Assembly: GCA_900465675.1 (NCBI GenBank)
Contig: UBJR01000022.1
Span: 1 to 50,550 of the forward strand
Source: Hyphomicrobiales bacterium
GTDB lineage: Bacteria > Pseudomonadota > Alphaproteobacteria > Rhizobiales > Rhizobiaceae
Length of the DNA: 50,550 nucleotides
Direction: 5' to 3'
How positions within the stretch are numbered: the stretch's first letter is position 1; every line of letters begins with the position of its first letter. Under the pieces are notes generated by a model. That model did no database searches and was not told the origin of the DNA. It was given only the letters and a program-made list of their open reading frames with translations. The position numbers and the translations under genes were made by a program. This document shows, one piece after another, positions 39,621-47,609 of the stretch.

Positions 39621-39995
39621 ATGATCAGCAACGAACGCATCGCGTCGTTCTTCTTCCTTTTCGCCGGCCTCTTCGGCGTCGCAGGCGTCGGCCTTGCCGC
39701 CGTCGCGGCCCATGGCGGCGGCGATGCCAGCCTCGCGGCCTCGGCGGCGGCCATGTGCCTGGCGCATGCGCCCGCCCTTCTCGGCCTCGCGCTGGCAGGC
39801 GAGAAGCTCAAAACCGCCTGGCTGGCCGGTTCGCTGATGATCATCGGCACCGCGCTCTTCGCCGGCGATCTCGTGTCTCTCCGCTTTGCCGGATCCGGCC
39901 TGTTTCCCTATGCCGCGCCATCAAGCGGCTGGGCCATGATGCTCGGCTGGCTGACCATTTCCGTCGGCGGTTTCCTTCGCCGGCCGGTCCGGTGA
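39621..39995 (+). CDS. DUF423-family membrane protein
   Basis: A 124-residue protein with four hydrophobic spans (FFFLFAGLFGVAGVGLAAVA, MCLAHAPALLGLALAG, AWLAGSLMIIGTALFAGDL, GWAMMLGWLTISVGGF). It contains the AAHGG motif typical of the YgdD/DUF423 family of unknown function. The start at 39621 is 8 bases after the globin stop; longer frames upstream are shadows of the globin gene. Its stop overlaps the next gene's GTG (GTGA). Confidence 0.8.
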   Translation: MISNERIASFFFLFAGLFGVAGVGLAAVAAHGGGDASLAASAAAMCLAHAPALLGLALAGEKLKTAWLAGSLMIIGTALFAGDLVSLRFAGSGLFPYAAPSSGWAMMLGWLTISVGGFLRRPVR

Positions 39996-40516
39996 ACGGC
40001 GTCACCATCCGCAACGCCCGCTGCGGTGAACTCGACGCGCTCAGGGCCATTGAGATGGACGCCGTCATCGCCCTTATCGACGCCGGCGTCCCCTTCCCAG
40101 GCGAACCGCATCCGCTGTCGTCTGAACAGCTTGCCACCTACTGCGCGGATGGTCTGCTGATGGTGGCCGTCGACGAGGACGACACGCCTGTGGGTTTCGT
40201 CGCGGCGGAAGAGATCAGCGGCATGCTTTACATCGCCGAGATCGATGTGCTCCGTCGATTGCAAGGCAAGGGCATCGGACGGTTGCTGATGCAGGCTGCG
40301 ATCGATGCCGCGCGAAGCCGCGGCCTATCCGCCGTCGTGCTGACGACAGACCGGTTCGTGGTGTTCAATTATCCGTTCTACCGGTCGCTGGGTTTCGTGG
40401 AGCCTGAGGCCGAACATATGCCTGCGGGTCTGCGGGCGATCCTTGACGCTGAGGTCGCAAACGGCATGGGTCCGGAGAGGCGTGCCGGTATGGTGCTGCG
40501 GCTTCCGGGTATTTGA
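39992..40516 (+). CDS. GNAT-family acetyltransferase
   Basis: A 174-residue N-acetyltransferase. The acetyl-CoA motif is YIAEIDVLRRLQGKGIGRLLMQAAID, split by the R-x-x-G-x-G loop QGKGIG, followed by VLTTDRFVVFNYPFYRSLGF, the typical motif B. The start is GTG 39992 (VNGVTIRN), which overlaps the DUF423 stop as GTGA; the frame upstream to 39755 is a shadow. Substrate unknown. A 70-base gap follows, with no gene. Confidence 0.85.
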   Translation: MNGVTIRNARCGELDALRAIEMDAVIALIDAGVPFPGEPHPLSSEQLATYCADGLLMVAVDEDDTPVGFVAAEEISGMLYIAEIDVLRRLQGKGIGRLLMQAAIDAARSRGLSAVVLTTDRFVVFNYPFYRSLGFVEPEAEHMPAGLRAILDAEVANGMGPERRAGMVLRLPGI

Positions 40517-40586
40517 TTTTAACTCGGCGCCCCTCATCCCCGGCGCAACGAGTTACACGCATCTCAGACCTGACAACGGACCTTCG

Positions 40587-40964
40587 TCATTTCGCCTTTT
40601 CATAGGCGTCGAAGAGATCGGTTACCAGAATCCCGTTGATGCGCATCCCAGTCAAATCGGCGTCTCTGATGTCAGAATTGGCCAATGTGGCACCGCTTAT
40701 GGTCAATCGCGACAGGTTTGCATTGGTGACAGCCGCTCCAGACAGATTGACGTTATTAAAGCGCGCGGCTTGAAGGTTGACGTCGTCGAAATCAGCTTCG
40801 CCTAAATTGGTGTCGATGAATTTTGCTTTCGTCAGGACAGCATAAAATCGTGCGTCAGCGAGATAAACGCCATCGAAATTGGCGCCCGACATATCTGCCC
40901 GCTCGTAGCGCATCCCCTGCATTTGAGGGCCGTCAAAGGGATTGTTTCCTTGCTGATCAGTCAT
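40587..40964 (-). CDS. Pentapeptide-repeat protein
   Basis: A 125-residue protein with about 16 A(D/N)Lxx-type repeats between residues 22 and 112, for example ADMSGANFDGVYLADARF and NLQAARFNNVNLSGAAV. These would form a right-handed quadrilateral beta helix. The start at 40964 has GGAGGAG five bases upstream; an upstream ATG at 41009 adds a non-repeat stretch. Function unknown; some family members mimic DNA, but nothing here shows that. It is a single-gene unit. Confidence 0.85.
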   Translation of the reverse strand: MTDQQGNNPFDGPQMQGMRYERADMSGANFDGVYLADARFYAVLTKAKFIDTNLGEADFDDVNLQAARFNNVNLSGAAVTNANLSRLTISGATLANSDIRDADLTGMRINGILVTDLFDAYEKAK

Positions 40965-41157
40965 TGCCGTCTCCTCCAGCCGATCCTGATGACCATTCAG
41001 AGAGTGCATAGTTTTGGTGGAGCTTCAACACTCTCGATAGAGGCAAAACTTGTTGTTCTGCTTTTTACAACGCTGCATCGCTGGCTGTTTCGCAGCAGAG
41101 GCATCCAAAATCGACATAAAACTGCCAACGCAACTTCTCGATAATCGCGCGAAACCC

Positions 41158-41931
41158 TCACCCCGAATGCGCCATGAACCGGCTGAGATAGGCAAAACTC
41201 GTCTGCGCAAATTCGAACGGCTTGCGCGGGCTGTCGTGCTCGACCACTAGCGTCCGCGCGCCCTTCGCCAGCGCCAGCCGCCAGAGCGAAGGCCACATCA
41301 GCGTGCCGGCGCCGACATCGGCCCAGCCGTCCTCATCGGGGTTTGCCCCTTCAGGCGCCCTGTCCTTCACATGCGCCGAAACCAGCACCTTGGCATAGCG
41401 CTGCAACCATTCTGCCGGATCGACGCCGGCGCGGGACATCCAGGCGATATCGGCCTGCCAGACGAGCGGGCTGCCGCGGGCCGCTTCGAACATCACCTCG
41501 AAGCCGTAGCGGGCGGTGGAAAGCAACGAGAAGCCGGCCATCTTGTTGTGATAGCCGATGGAAATGCCGTGCGGCCTGTATTGCTCGGCGAGACGCCCGA
41601 GTTCGGCGCCGAGCCGCTGCCAGCCGCCGGTGGTCTCCGGCGGCAGGAAACTCGATGATTGCGGCACGAAGAGCTGGGAGATGCCGCAGGCCTGACAGGC
41701 CTCGGTGACCTGGCTAGGCTCGTCGCGCAGGAATTCGAAGCCGATATGGGCCGTCGGCGCCGTCAGCGCGTGCCGGGCAAGCGCCTCACCGAGATCATCG
41801 GCCTCCCGCAGATGATGGCCGAGCGGCTCGACCGATTGGAAACCCGCTCTGGCGGCTGCCGAAAGCTGGGCATCGAGCGATCCGAGTTCACGCAGCGAGA
41901 AAAGTTGCAGGGAGAGGGTCGGCTTGGTCAT
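41158..41931 (-). CDS. Sugar phosphate isomerase/epimerase-like TIM-barrel protein
   Basis: A 257-residue protein of the AP-endonuclease-2-like TIM-barrel family. It begins TLSLQLFSLRE and has GISIGYHNKMAGF, WQADIAWMSRAGVD and a late VEHDSP, which supply the His/Glu/Asp metal ligands. It probably isomerises a keto-sugar or inositol derivative. ATG 41931 (MTKPTLSL) is preferred; an open extension runs to 41991 without a ribosome site. It is not obviously tied to its neighbours. Confidence 0.82.
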   Translation of the reverse strand: MTKPTLSLQLFSLRELGSLDAQLSAAARAGFQSVEPLGHHLREADDLGEALARHALTAPTAHIGFEFLRDEPSQVTEACQACGISQLFVPQSSSFLPPETTGGWQRLGAELGRLAEQYRPHGISIGYHNKMAGFSLLSTARYGFEVMFEAARGSPLVWQADIAWMSRAGVDPAEWLQRYAKVLVSAHVKDRAPEGANPDEDGWADVGAGTLMWPSLWRLALAKGARTLVVEHDSPRKPFEFAQTSFAYLSRFMAHSG

Positions 41932-42013
41932 TGTGACAGGATAGCACGGCAAGTGGGCCCGGCCATAGCGAACCCTTGCCGGGACGAACATGCCGCAGGG
42001 CCGGTTTTACGCC

Positions 42014-42376
42014 TTAGCGCCCCGGGATCCGGGCGAACCGCAGCAGGTTGCCATGCGGATCATGGATGAAGAACTCCTCCATGTTCCACGGCCGGACTTC
42101 AAGAGGCGTCAGCGTTGGCACGGCTTTTTCGGAATATTCCCGGTGCAGCGCGCCGATCCGGCCGCCTCGGAGATAGACAGCGCTGCTTTCGCAAAATGCA
42201 CGATTGCCGGTCAGCCGGAAATGCAGCTCCATCTCCTGCCGGCGAACGATCAGATAGTCTGGCGTCTCATAGGTCGCGGCAAAGCCCAGCTGGTCACGAT
42301 AGAAGGCCAGCGTCTCCGCGATATCCAGCGACGGCAGGATCGGCAGAACTTCGATGCGCTGGGGATCGTCAGACAA
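42014..42376 (-). CDS. VOC-superfamily (glyoxalase/bleomycin resistance-like) protein
   Basis: A 120-residue protein with the paired beta-alpha-beta units of VOC proteins: ILPSLDIAETLAFYRDQLGF and FFIHDPHGNLLRFARI. In this frame the first possible start is TTG 42376, directly after the TGA of the monooxygenase gene, which suggests translational coupling. Activity is unknown. Its place in an iron-boxed operon suggests a link to haem or iron, which is inference. Confidence 0.8.
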   Translation of the reverse strand: MSDDPQRIEVLPILPSLDIAETLAFYRDQLGFAATYETPDYLIVRRQEMELHFRLTGNRAFCESSAVYLRGGRIGALHREYSEKAVPTLTPLEVRPWNMEEFFIHDPHGNLLRFARIPGR

Positions 42377-42691
42377 TCAGATACCCTCGACGACGGTAAA
42401 ACCTTCGAAAACCGGCGGCCCCTTGTACATCGCCTTGCGGTCACCGGCATTGCGATGCGCAGCGCGAAAGCTCTCGGACTTCGTCCAGTTCAGAAAGTCC
42501 TCTTCGCTCGCCCAAAGCGTATGCGAGGAAAACAGCGTATAGCCCTCTTCCACATTCGCCTTGCCGCGCAGCAGCCGGAACTCTACGAAACCGGGAACCG
42601 TGGACAGGCTGGAATCGCGGTTGCGCCAGACATCCTCGAATTCGCTCTCCGATCCCTCGGTCACCTTGAAGCGGTTCATTGCGATATACAT
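42377..42691 (-). CDS. IsdG/HmuQ-like haem-degrading monooxygenase
   Basis: A 104-residue ABM-fold protein. It starts MYIAMNRFKVTEGSESEFED and has GFVEFRLLRG, LWASEEDFLNW and SESFRAAHRN. The N-terminal Asn, a mid-chain Trp and the His in AAHRN fit the IsdG/HmuQ catalytic set for cleaving haem to biliverdin-like products and iron. HmuQ and HmuD of Bradyrhizobium are of this type. The start at 42691 has GAGG upstream; longer frames are shadows. It follows the 86-residue gene by 10 bases and lies near hmu and tonB, behind an iron box. Confidence 0.83.
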   Translation of the reverse strand: MYIAMNRFKVTEGSESEFEDVWRNRDSSLSTVPGFVEFRLLRGKANVEEGYTLFSSHTLWASEEDFLNWTKSESFRAAHRNAGDRKAMYKGPPVFEGFTVVEGI

Positions 42692-42701
42692 TGCGCCGTC
42701 C

Positions 42702-42962
42702 TCAGCCCTTGGCACGCTTGCCGCTTGGGAAAGCAACGACATTATTGCCGTTCGCCGCTTCACGGCCAAGCGGCTTTTCCGGCTCCACACCCGGCATCCG
42801 CGTTTCCCAGTAGGGAAATTCGGTGACATTGGGATAATCGGCCTGGCGTTCCGCATTCTTCATCAGGAGCTCGTAGAGTTCGGGCACAAGGCCGTCGCCG
42901 TTCTGTGCGGCCAGCTTGTGCAGGCCGATCATCATGAAGCCTTCGGGGCGCTGGTCTTTCAT
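42702..42962 (-). CDS. Conserved-looking 86-residue protein, unknown
   Basis: A small soluble protein beginning MKDQRPEGFMMIGLHKLAAQ, with YPNVTEFPYWETRMPGVEP and a short basic tail. I recognise no family. It overlaps the DUF2325 stop as ATGA and is followed after 10 bases by the haem monooxygenase, so it is embedded in that operon. The frame upstream of 42962 only shadows the DUF2325 gene. A role with haem or iron is positional inference. Confidence 0.7.
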   Translation of the reverse strand: MKDQRPEGFMMIGLHKLAAQNGDGLVPELYELLMKNAERQADYPNVTEFPYWETRMPGVEPEKPLGREAANGNNVVAFPSGKRAKG

Positions 42963-43369
42963 CGGGCGGTGTCTCGTTCGTTCATGGTGTTCAAGGCCCG
43001 CTCGAGGCTGGACTTGCTGCCGCTGCGCAGCGGGATGAAGGCCTTGCCGAATTTCTTGCAGCCGGTCTTCACGCGCACGCAGGCATCGTGGCTGATACAG
43101 TCGATCGGGCAGAACACGCAGTCGACGGAGGGCAGAACGGTGTCGATACGCGAGACCGCTTCGCGAAGCCCGCCATCGTGGTGGATCAGTTCGGCGCCGA
43201 AGCTGCTGGCGATCTCGCGAAGATGTGCCACCTGGCAATCCCGGCCGCCGACATAGAGAAAACTGCGGCCATCCAATTTGGATCGTCCGGACGGCTGCTG
43301 CGCCTGCGCTGCCGCATCCGCGCTGACGCGGATGTCCCGGTTAGATCCCTTCTTCGCCTTCCGAGCCAT
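42959..43369 (-). CDS. DUF2325 protein with Cys cluster
   Basis: A 136-residue protein. After a basic, low-complexity 30-residue start it has the DUF2325 core: FLYVGGRDCQVAHLREIASS, ELIHHDGG, then VFCPIDCISHDACVRVKTGC. The last stretch puts four Cys and a His in 19 residues, suggesting metal, haem or iron-sulfur binding. It is first in an operon with an unknown 86-residue protein, an IsdG-like haem monooxygenase and a VOC protein. A perfect TGA-N9-TCA box lies about 90 bases upstream. The function of DUF2325 is not established. Confidence 0.82.
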   Translation of the reverse strand: MARKAKKGSNRDIRVSADAAAQAQQPSGRSKLDGRSFLYVGGRDCQVAHLREIASSFGAELIHHDGGLREAVSRIDTVLPSVDCVFCPIDCISHDACVRVKTGCKKFGKAFIPLRSGSKSSLERALNTMNERDTAR

Positions 43370-43458
43370 TTACCACCCGTTCGCTCGTTGATCGTCACAC
43401 GATTCCAGTGTGCAAGCGGGACCTTATTAAACTTGATTTTTAGAGTAAAGTATAAAGT

Positions 43459-43473
43459 TGACTATTCTGATCA
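43459..43473. promoter_or_regulatory. Perfect TGA-N9-TCA iron-responsive (IRO/RirA) box
   Basis: TGACTATTCTGATCA matches the RirA-associated IRO pattern TGA-N9-TCA exactly, in an AT-rich stretch about 90 bases before the DUF2325 start. RirA represses iron-uptake genes in Rhizobium when iron is ample. The site lies just after the tonB stop and so most likely serves the DUF2325 operon. Confidence 0.6.
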
Positions 43474-43481
43474 TATTTATT

Positions 43482-44768
43482 TCAGCGGCCAGTGACCTGG
43501 ACTTCCTGGGTGAATGTCCAGCTCGGCTTGCCCCATTCCGGCGGCAGCGGCGGGAATGGCGAAGCGCGCTGAACGCCGGAGACAACCGCCTGATCGAGCT
43601 CGGGAATTCCGGAACTGCGGGCGACTGACAGACCGCTCAGCGAGCCGTCACCACCGATCGTCAGGCGAACCCTGACACTCATCGACGCGCTCATCCGCTT
43701 GTATTCGGACGGCACCTTCACGGCGCGGCGAATGCGCGATTGAACCTTGCCCGGATAGTTGGCGACGGCAGCACTGCCTGCCCCGCCCGAGCTACCTGCC
43801 GAGCGCGAATTCCGGTCGGCATTGGCGACTTCCTCGCCGTCGCTGGCGCCGCGGCGTGAATCCTGCTTGTTCTCGCCTTGCGATCCCGCAGCCTTTTTCA
43901 CCACCTTCTTCGGCGGCTCTTTCTTCTCGACCTTCGGCTTTTCGATTGGCTGCACCGCCTTCGGCTTGGCGATCGGCGTCGGCGCTTCCTCGGGCTGCAC
44001 CGGATCGGGGAGCGCCTCGGCCGCCTCGACGGGCTCGACCGGCTTCACCTCTTCCGGGATCTCGGTCGCCATCGGCTGCACGACAGCGGTTTCGGCCGGA
44101 ACGTTGGAGGTCAGAACCTCGGGCTCGGCGGCCGTCACCGTTTCAGGCGAAACGCGTGTGATTTCCTCAGTTGACGGAACGGGCTGGGCTTCAACCGGCT
44201 GCGCCATCTCGGGCTGCACTTCGGCCGGCTGAACCTCGGTCGGCTGCACGGTTTCCGGCTGGACGCTTTCGGCGACCACTTCCTCCGGCTGCGGCTCGAC
44301 CTGCAGATCGGGATCGCCGGCGGAAGCCTGGTCGGCTTCGGAATCACCAAGGATGATGACGCTGACCGCCTCGCCGGCTTCCTCTTCGGGCTCATGCGGC
44401 GCGACCACGAAGCCGATGGCCAGCGCGGTGAAGACAATCGCATGGAAGGCAAAGGAGGTCAGGCAGGCGACGAAGACGTTGCGCTTGGCAGGCTTGGCGC
44501 CCGCCTCCTGCTTTTCGATCGCCGAAGTATCCATGGCCGGCGCGTCGGCGGCACCGGCCTTCGGTCCCTGCGCATGTTCCGGAAAGGAACTGATATGGGC
44601 GAAGCGGGCATAGTGGACGACGGTTTCGGCGGCCGGCTGGCGCGGCGCGTTGCGCAGTTCCGGCATCTCGTGTCCGGGATGCAGCCCCGGCAGATTGTCG
44701 TTCGACGTGCCGGCATCCTGCTCGGCAAGGAACGCGTGCCGCGATGTGGATTTCGCTGAAACTACCAT
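43482..44768 (-). CDS. tonB: TonB energy-transducing protein
   Basis: A 428-residue TonB. It couples proton motive force from ExbBD to outer-membrane haem and siderophore receptors. A long cytoplasmic start (about 1-95) precedes one membrane segment (VFVACLTSFAFHAIVFTALAIG, about 98-119). The periplasmic spacer is rich in Pro, Val and Glu with many VQP/VEP-type repeats (about 150-300), then a basic and Ser/Gly-rich stretch. The C-terminal TonB domain has YPGKVQSRIRRAVKVPSEY and GGDGSLSGLSVARSSGIPEL. The N-terminal extension is long compared with enteric TonB but resembles rhizobial ones. It is downstream of a small secreted protein gene and divergent from hemP-hmuSTUV, the order known for R. 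leguminosarum. Confidence 0.92.
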   Translation of the reverse strand: MVVSAKSTSRHAFLAEQDAGTSNDNLPGLHPGHEMPELRNAPRQPAAETVVHYARFAHISSFPEHAQGPKAGAADAPAMDTSAIEKQEAGAKPAKRNVFVACLTSFAFHAIVFTALAIGFVVAPHEPEEEAGEAVSVIILGDSEADQASAGDPDLQVEPQPEEVVAESVQPETVQPTEVQPAEVQPEMAQPVEAQPVPSTEEITRVSPETVTAAEPEVLTSNVPAETAVVQPMATEIPEEVKPVEPVEAAEALPDPVQPEEAPTPIAKPKAVQPIEKPKVEKKEPPKKVVKKAAGSQGENKQDSRRGASDGEEVANADRNSRSAGSSGGAGSAAVANYPGKVQSRIRRAVKVPSEYKRMSASMSVRVRLTIGGDGSLSGLSVARSSGIPELDQAVVSGVQRASPFPPLPPEWGKPSWTFTQEVQVTGR

Positions 44769-44829
44769 CTGCCTTGCCTCGGCCAGTTTGAAACTGAAGC
44801 CTGCCGGAAATCATCTCCGGCGGTATGTC

Positions 44830-45282
44830 TTACCCTTCGAAGGGCACAGAAATCTGCGAGCGGGTGACGAGACCCTTCATGCATGCACCGGCAGCCGGGC
44901 CATCACAAACCGGCGTGTCGTTGATGATGATCCGGGTCACCGCCTCGCATTTCATGTTGGGCATGTCGAACTGGCGCACGCGCTTCTTGCCCTCGGGCAG
45001 ATCGCGGAAATCGAGAACGGTGATCTTGTCGACCGCGTTCCTGTCGTTGAAAAAGGCCAATTCGAAGGAGATCTTGCTGACGGGCGCAGCCAGCTTGTTC
45101 AGCGCCACGAAGGTCATCATGCAGCCCTTCTGCGATGGCGCCAGCGCGTTCAGCTCGACTTCGAGAGCGTTGGCCGGAGCTGCGGGAGCAGCAGCGGCAG
45201 CGTCCTGTGCATAGGCAGGAAGAACGCTTCCGACGATCATCAATCCGCCCGCCACAAACGATGCAAAACTGCGTGCCGCCAT
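44830..45282 (-). CDS. Small secreted protein upstream of tonB, unknown
   Basis: A roughly 150-residue exported protein. A signal peptide (FASFVAGGLMIVGSVLPAYAQ, cleaved near AYA-QD) is followed by an Ala/Pro stretch and a domain with four Cys in the mature part (GCMMTF, MKCEAV, PVCDGP, GACMKG), likely as disulfides. ATG 45282 follows GGAGAAGTGGTG. It is 61 bases before tonB on the same strand, so probably co-transcribed from the iron-regulated divergent promoter. I do not recognise a family; a periplasmic role with TonB is inference. Confidence 0.8.
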   Translation of the reverse strand: MAARSFASFVAGGLMIVGSVLPAYAQDAAAAAPAAPANALEVELNALAPSQKGCMMTFVALNKLAAPVSKISFELAFFNDRNAVDKITVLDFRDLPEGKKRVRQFDMPNMKCEAVTRIIINDTPVCDGPAAGACMKGLVTRSQISVPFEG

Positions 45283-45311
45283 CACCACTTCTCCATGCGA
45301 TTTCGAAAACT

Positions 45312-45326
45312 TGAGTTGATAACTCT
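45312..45326. promoter_or_regulatory. Near-match IRO box in hemP/tonB divergent region
   Basis: TGAGTTGATAACTCT fits TGA-N9-TCA except the last base, and contains the perfect palindrome GAGTT-GAT-AACTC. It lies 19 bases before the hemP ATG and 29 bases before the divergent gene, well placed for RirA control of both iron-uptake units. Confidence 0.5.
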
Positions 45327-45345
45327 TCTATTGCGTCTTTAAAAA

Positions 45346-45606
45346 ATGGTGACTATGAAAGTCAAGATAAATGTATCTAGGCCGCCGGAAAACAAGCCGC
45401 GGCACAAGCGGAAATTGCCAGCCGAAATGATGGTTGAAAAGCCTGACACCTTTAAGCATGCGCCGTTCGTCAAGGACGCGGCGGAAGTGCGCACGATCGA
45501 AAGCGGAGACATCTTCCGCGGCGCGAACGAGATCATGATCCGGCATGACGGCGTGGTCTATCGCATGAAAATTACCCGCCAGGGCAAGCTCATTCTCAAT
45601 AAGTAA
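45346..45606 (+). CDS. hmuP: HemP/HmuP haemin uptake protein
   Basis: An 86-residue protein whose C-terminal half is a HemP domain: VRTIESGDIFRGANEIMIRH followed by DGVVYRMKITRQGKLIL. In Bradyrhizobium HmuP helps activate haem-uptake genes and binds haem. Several in-frame ATGs exist (45346, 45355, 45427); none has a strong ribosome site, so the N-terminus is uncertain. It is first in hmuPSTUV, 9 bases before hmuS. Confidence 0.88.
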   Translation: MVTMKVKINVSRPPENKPRHKRKLPAEMMVEKPDTFKHAPFVKDAAEVRTIESGDIFRGANEIMIRHDGVVYRMKITRQGKLILNK

Positions 45607-45615
45607 GGGTAGACC

Positions 45616-46665
45616 ATGACCGAGAACACCAGACCGGCACCGGCCGAAATTCGCGCGTTCCGCGCCGAGAATCCGAAGATGCGCGAGCGCGATATCGCCG
45701 CTCAGCTGAAGATTTCGGAAGCAGCGCTCGTTGCCGCCGAAGTCGGCATTTCCGCCATCCGCATCGATGCCAGCGCCGCCAAGCTTCTGGAGCGCGTGGC
45801 GACACTCGGCGAGGTCATGGCCCTGTCGCGCAACGAAAGCGCCGTGCACGAGAAGATCGGCGTTTACGAGAACATCAGCGTCGGCCAGCACAATGCCATC
45901 GTTCTCGGCGAAAACATCGACCTGCGCGTCTTCCCGAGCCGTTGGGCCCACGCCTTCGCCGTCACCAAGAAGGACGGCGACACCGAGCGCCTCAGCCTCC
46001 AGTATTTCGACAAGACTGGCAATGCCGTCCACAAGATCCACCTGCGCCCGGCCTCCAATGTCGAAGCCTATCGCGCCATCGTCGCCGAGCTGACGCTCGA
46101 GGACCAGTCGCAGGAATTCGTCGAGCAGGAAGCAAGTTTCAGTGCCGATGAAACCGGCGACGTCAACCAGAGCGAACTGCGCGACAGCTGGAGCAAGCTC
46201 ACCGACACGCACGAATTCTTCGGCATGCTGAAGCGCCTGAAGATCGGCCGCCAGGCCGCCGTGCGCACCGTCGGCGACGACTATGCCTGGAAGCTCGACA
46301 ACACCGCGACGGCCGACATGATGCATGCCTCCGTCAAATCAGGCCTGCCGATCATGTGCTTCGTCGCCAATAACGGCATCGTCCAGATCCATTCCGGCCC
46401 GATCCATAACGTCCAGCCAATGGGTCCGTGGATCAACGTTCTCGACGAAACCTTCCACCTCCATCTGCGCCAGGACCACATCGCCGAGACCTGGGCGGTG
46501 CGCAAGCCGACTAAGGACGGCCATGTCACCTCGCTCGAAGCCTATGACGCGAATGGCGAGATGATCATCCAGTTCTTCGGCAAGCGGAAGGAAGGCACGG
46601 ATGAGCGCGGTGACTGGCGCGAGATCATGGAAAACCTGCCGCGCGCGGCAAGCGTCGCCGCATAA
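45616..46665 (+). CDS. hmuS: HmuS haemin-degrading/transport protein
   Basis: A 349-residue cytoplasmic haem-handling protein with the two tandem HemS/ChuX-like repeats (about 25-165 and 190-340). Signatures are SRNESAVHEKIGVYENI in the first repeat and HASVKSGLPIMCFVANNGIV, IHSGPIHNVQPMGPWINVLD and FHLHLRQDHIAETW in the second. The family accepts haem from the ABC importer and in several species breaks it down. ATG follows GTAAGGGTAGACC. It lies between hmuP and hmuT. Confidence 0.93.
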   Translation: MTENTRPAPAEIRAFRAENPKMRERDIAAQLKISEAALVAAEVGISAIRIDASAAKLLERVATLGEVMALSRNESAVHEKIGVYENISVGQHNAIVLGENIDLRVFPSRWAHAFAVTKKDGDTERLSLQYFDKTGNAVHKIHLRPASNVEAYRAIVAELTLEDQSQEFVEQEASFSADETGDVNQSELRDSWSKLTDTHEFFGMLKRLKIGRQAAVRTVGDDYAWKLDNTATADMMHASVKSGLPIMCFVANNGIVQIHSGPIHNVQPMGPWINVLDETFHLHLRQDHIAETWAVRKPTKDGHVTSLEAYDANGEMIIQFFGKRKEGTDERGDWREIMENLPRAASVAA

Positions 46666-46675
46666 GGAGCCGATC

Positions 46676-47608
46676 ATGAGAATGCCTTCAAGCCTGCGCC
46701 GCATCCGCCTCTGGGAACTGGCGCTGACGGCTGCAGTCATGGCGCTGCCGCTCATCCCCTCGCCGGTCGCCACGCCCGGCTATTCTTTCGTCCGCGCCGC
46801 TCATGCCGCTGAACCGAAGAAGCTCGACACCTCGCGCGTCGTCTCCGTCGGCGGCGACGTCACCGAGATCATCTACGCGCTCGGCGAAGAGGGCCGCATC
46901 ATCGCCCGCGACTCGACCAGCATGTATCCGGAAGCGGCGATGAAACTGCCTGACGTCGGTTACATGCGGGCGCTGTCGCCCGAAGGCATTCTCGCCGTCA
47001 ATCCCTCGGCGATCATCGCCGTCGAAGGCGCCGGTCCGCCGGAAGCGCTGACAGTTCTGAAGAATGCCAGCGTTCCCTTCGAGACGGTGCCGAACACCTA
47101 CGACCGCGAAGGCATCCTGAAGAAGATCGATCGCGTCGGCTCGCTGCTCGGCGTCGAGGACAAGGCCAAGGCGCTGGAAGCCAAGGTCGGCGCCGATCTC
47201 GATGCCGCGATCACCGATGCCGAAAAGCGTCCGGAGGGCGAGCGCAAACGCGTGCTCTTCATCCTCAGCATGCAGGGCGGCAAGATCATGGCTTCGGGCA
47301 CCGGCACGGCTGCCGATGGCATCATCAAGCTCGCTGGTGCCGTCAATGCTGTCGGCACCTTCCCGGGCTACAAGCCGCTGACCGACGAGTCGATCATCGA
47401 GGCCAAGCCCGATGTCATCCTGATGATGGACCGCGAAGGCGGCCATGCGGCGGCCAACGACGATCTGTTCAAGCAGCCGGCGATCGCGCTGACACCTGCG
47501 GCAGAGAAGAAGGCTGTCATTCGCATGGACGGCCTGCATCTGCTCGGCTTCGGCCCGCGCACGGCAAGTGCCGTCCGCGAATTGAACACGGCGATCTACG
47601 GCGGCTGA
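46676..47608 (+). CDS. hmuT: HmuT periplasmic haemin-binding protein
   Basis: A 310-residue substrate-binding protein of the haem ABC importer. A long signal sequence ends near AHAAEP (about residue 45). The mature part starts RVVSVGGDVTEIIYALGEEG and has VGYMRALSPEGILAVNPSAI and LKNASVPFETVPNTYDREG, typical of class III binding proteins. The Tyr in VGYMRA matches the haem ligand of PhuT/ShuT. Start ATG 46676 follows AAGGAG; the frame back to 46601 is inside hmuS. Confidence 0.93.
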   Translation: MRMPSSLRRIRLWELALTAAVMALPLIPSPVATPGYSFVRAAHAAEPKKLDTSRVVSVGGDVTEIIYALGEEGRIIARDSTSMYPEAAMKLPDVGYMRALSPEGILAVNPSAIIAVEGAGPPEALTVLKNASVPFETVPNTYDREGILKKIDRVGSLLGVEDKAKALEAKVGADLDAAITDAEKRPEGERKRVLFILSMQGGKIMASGTGTAADGIIKLAGAVNAVGTFPGYKPLTDESIIEAKPDVILMMDREGGHAAANDDLFKQPAIALTPAAEKKAVIRMDGLHLLGFGPRTASAVRELNTAIYGG

Positions 47609-47609
47609 T

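Noticed and set aside
43430..43452. TTTTTAGAGTAAAG as an Irr/ICE-type site
   Set aside because: Lacks the inverted symmetry of the Irr consensus; only the TGA-N9-TCA box next to it is convincing.
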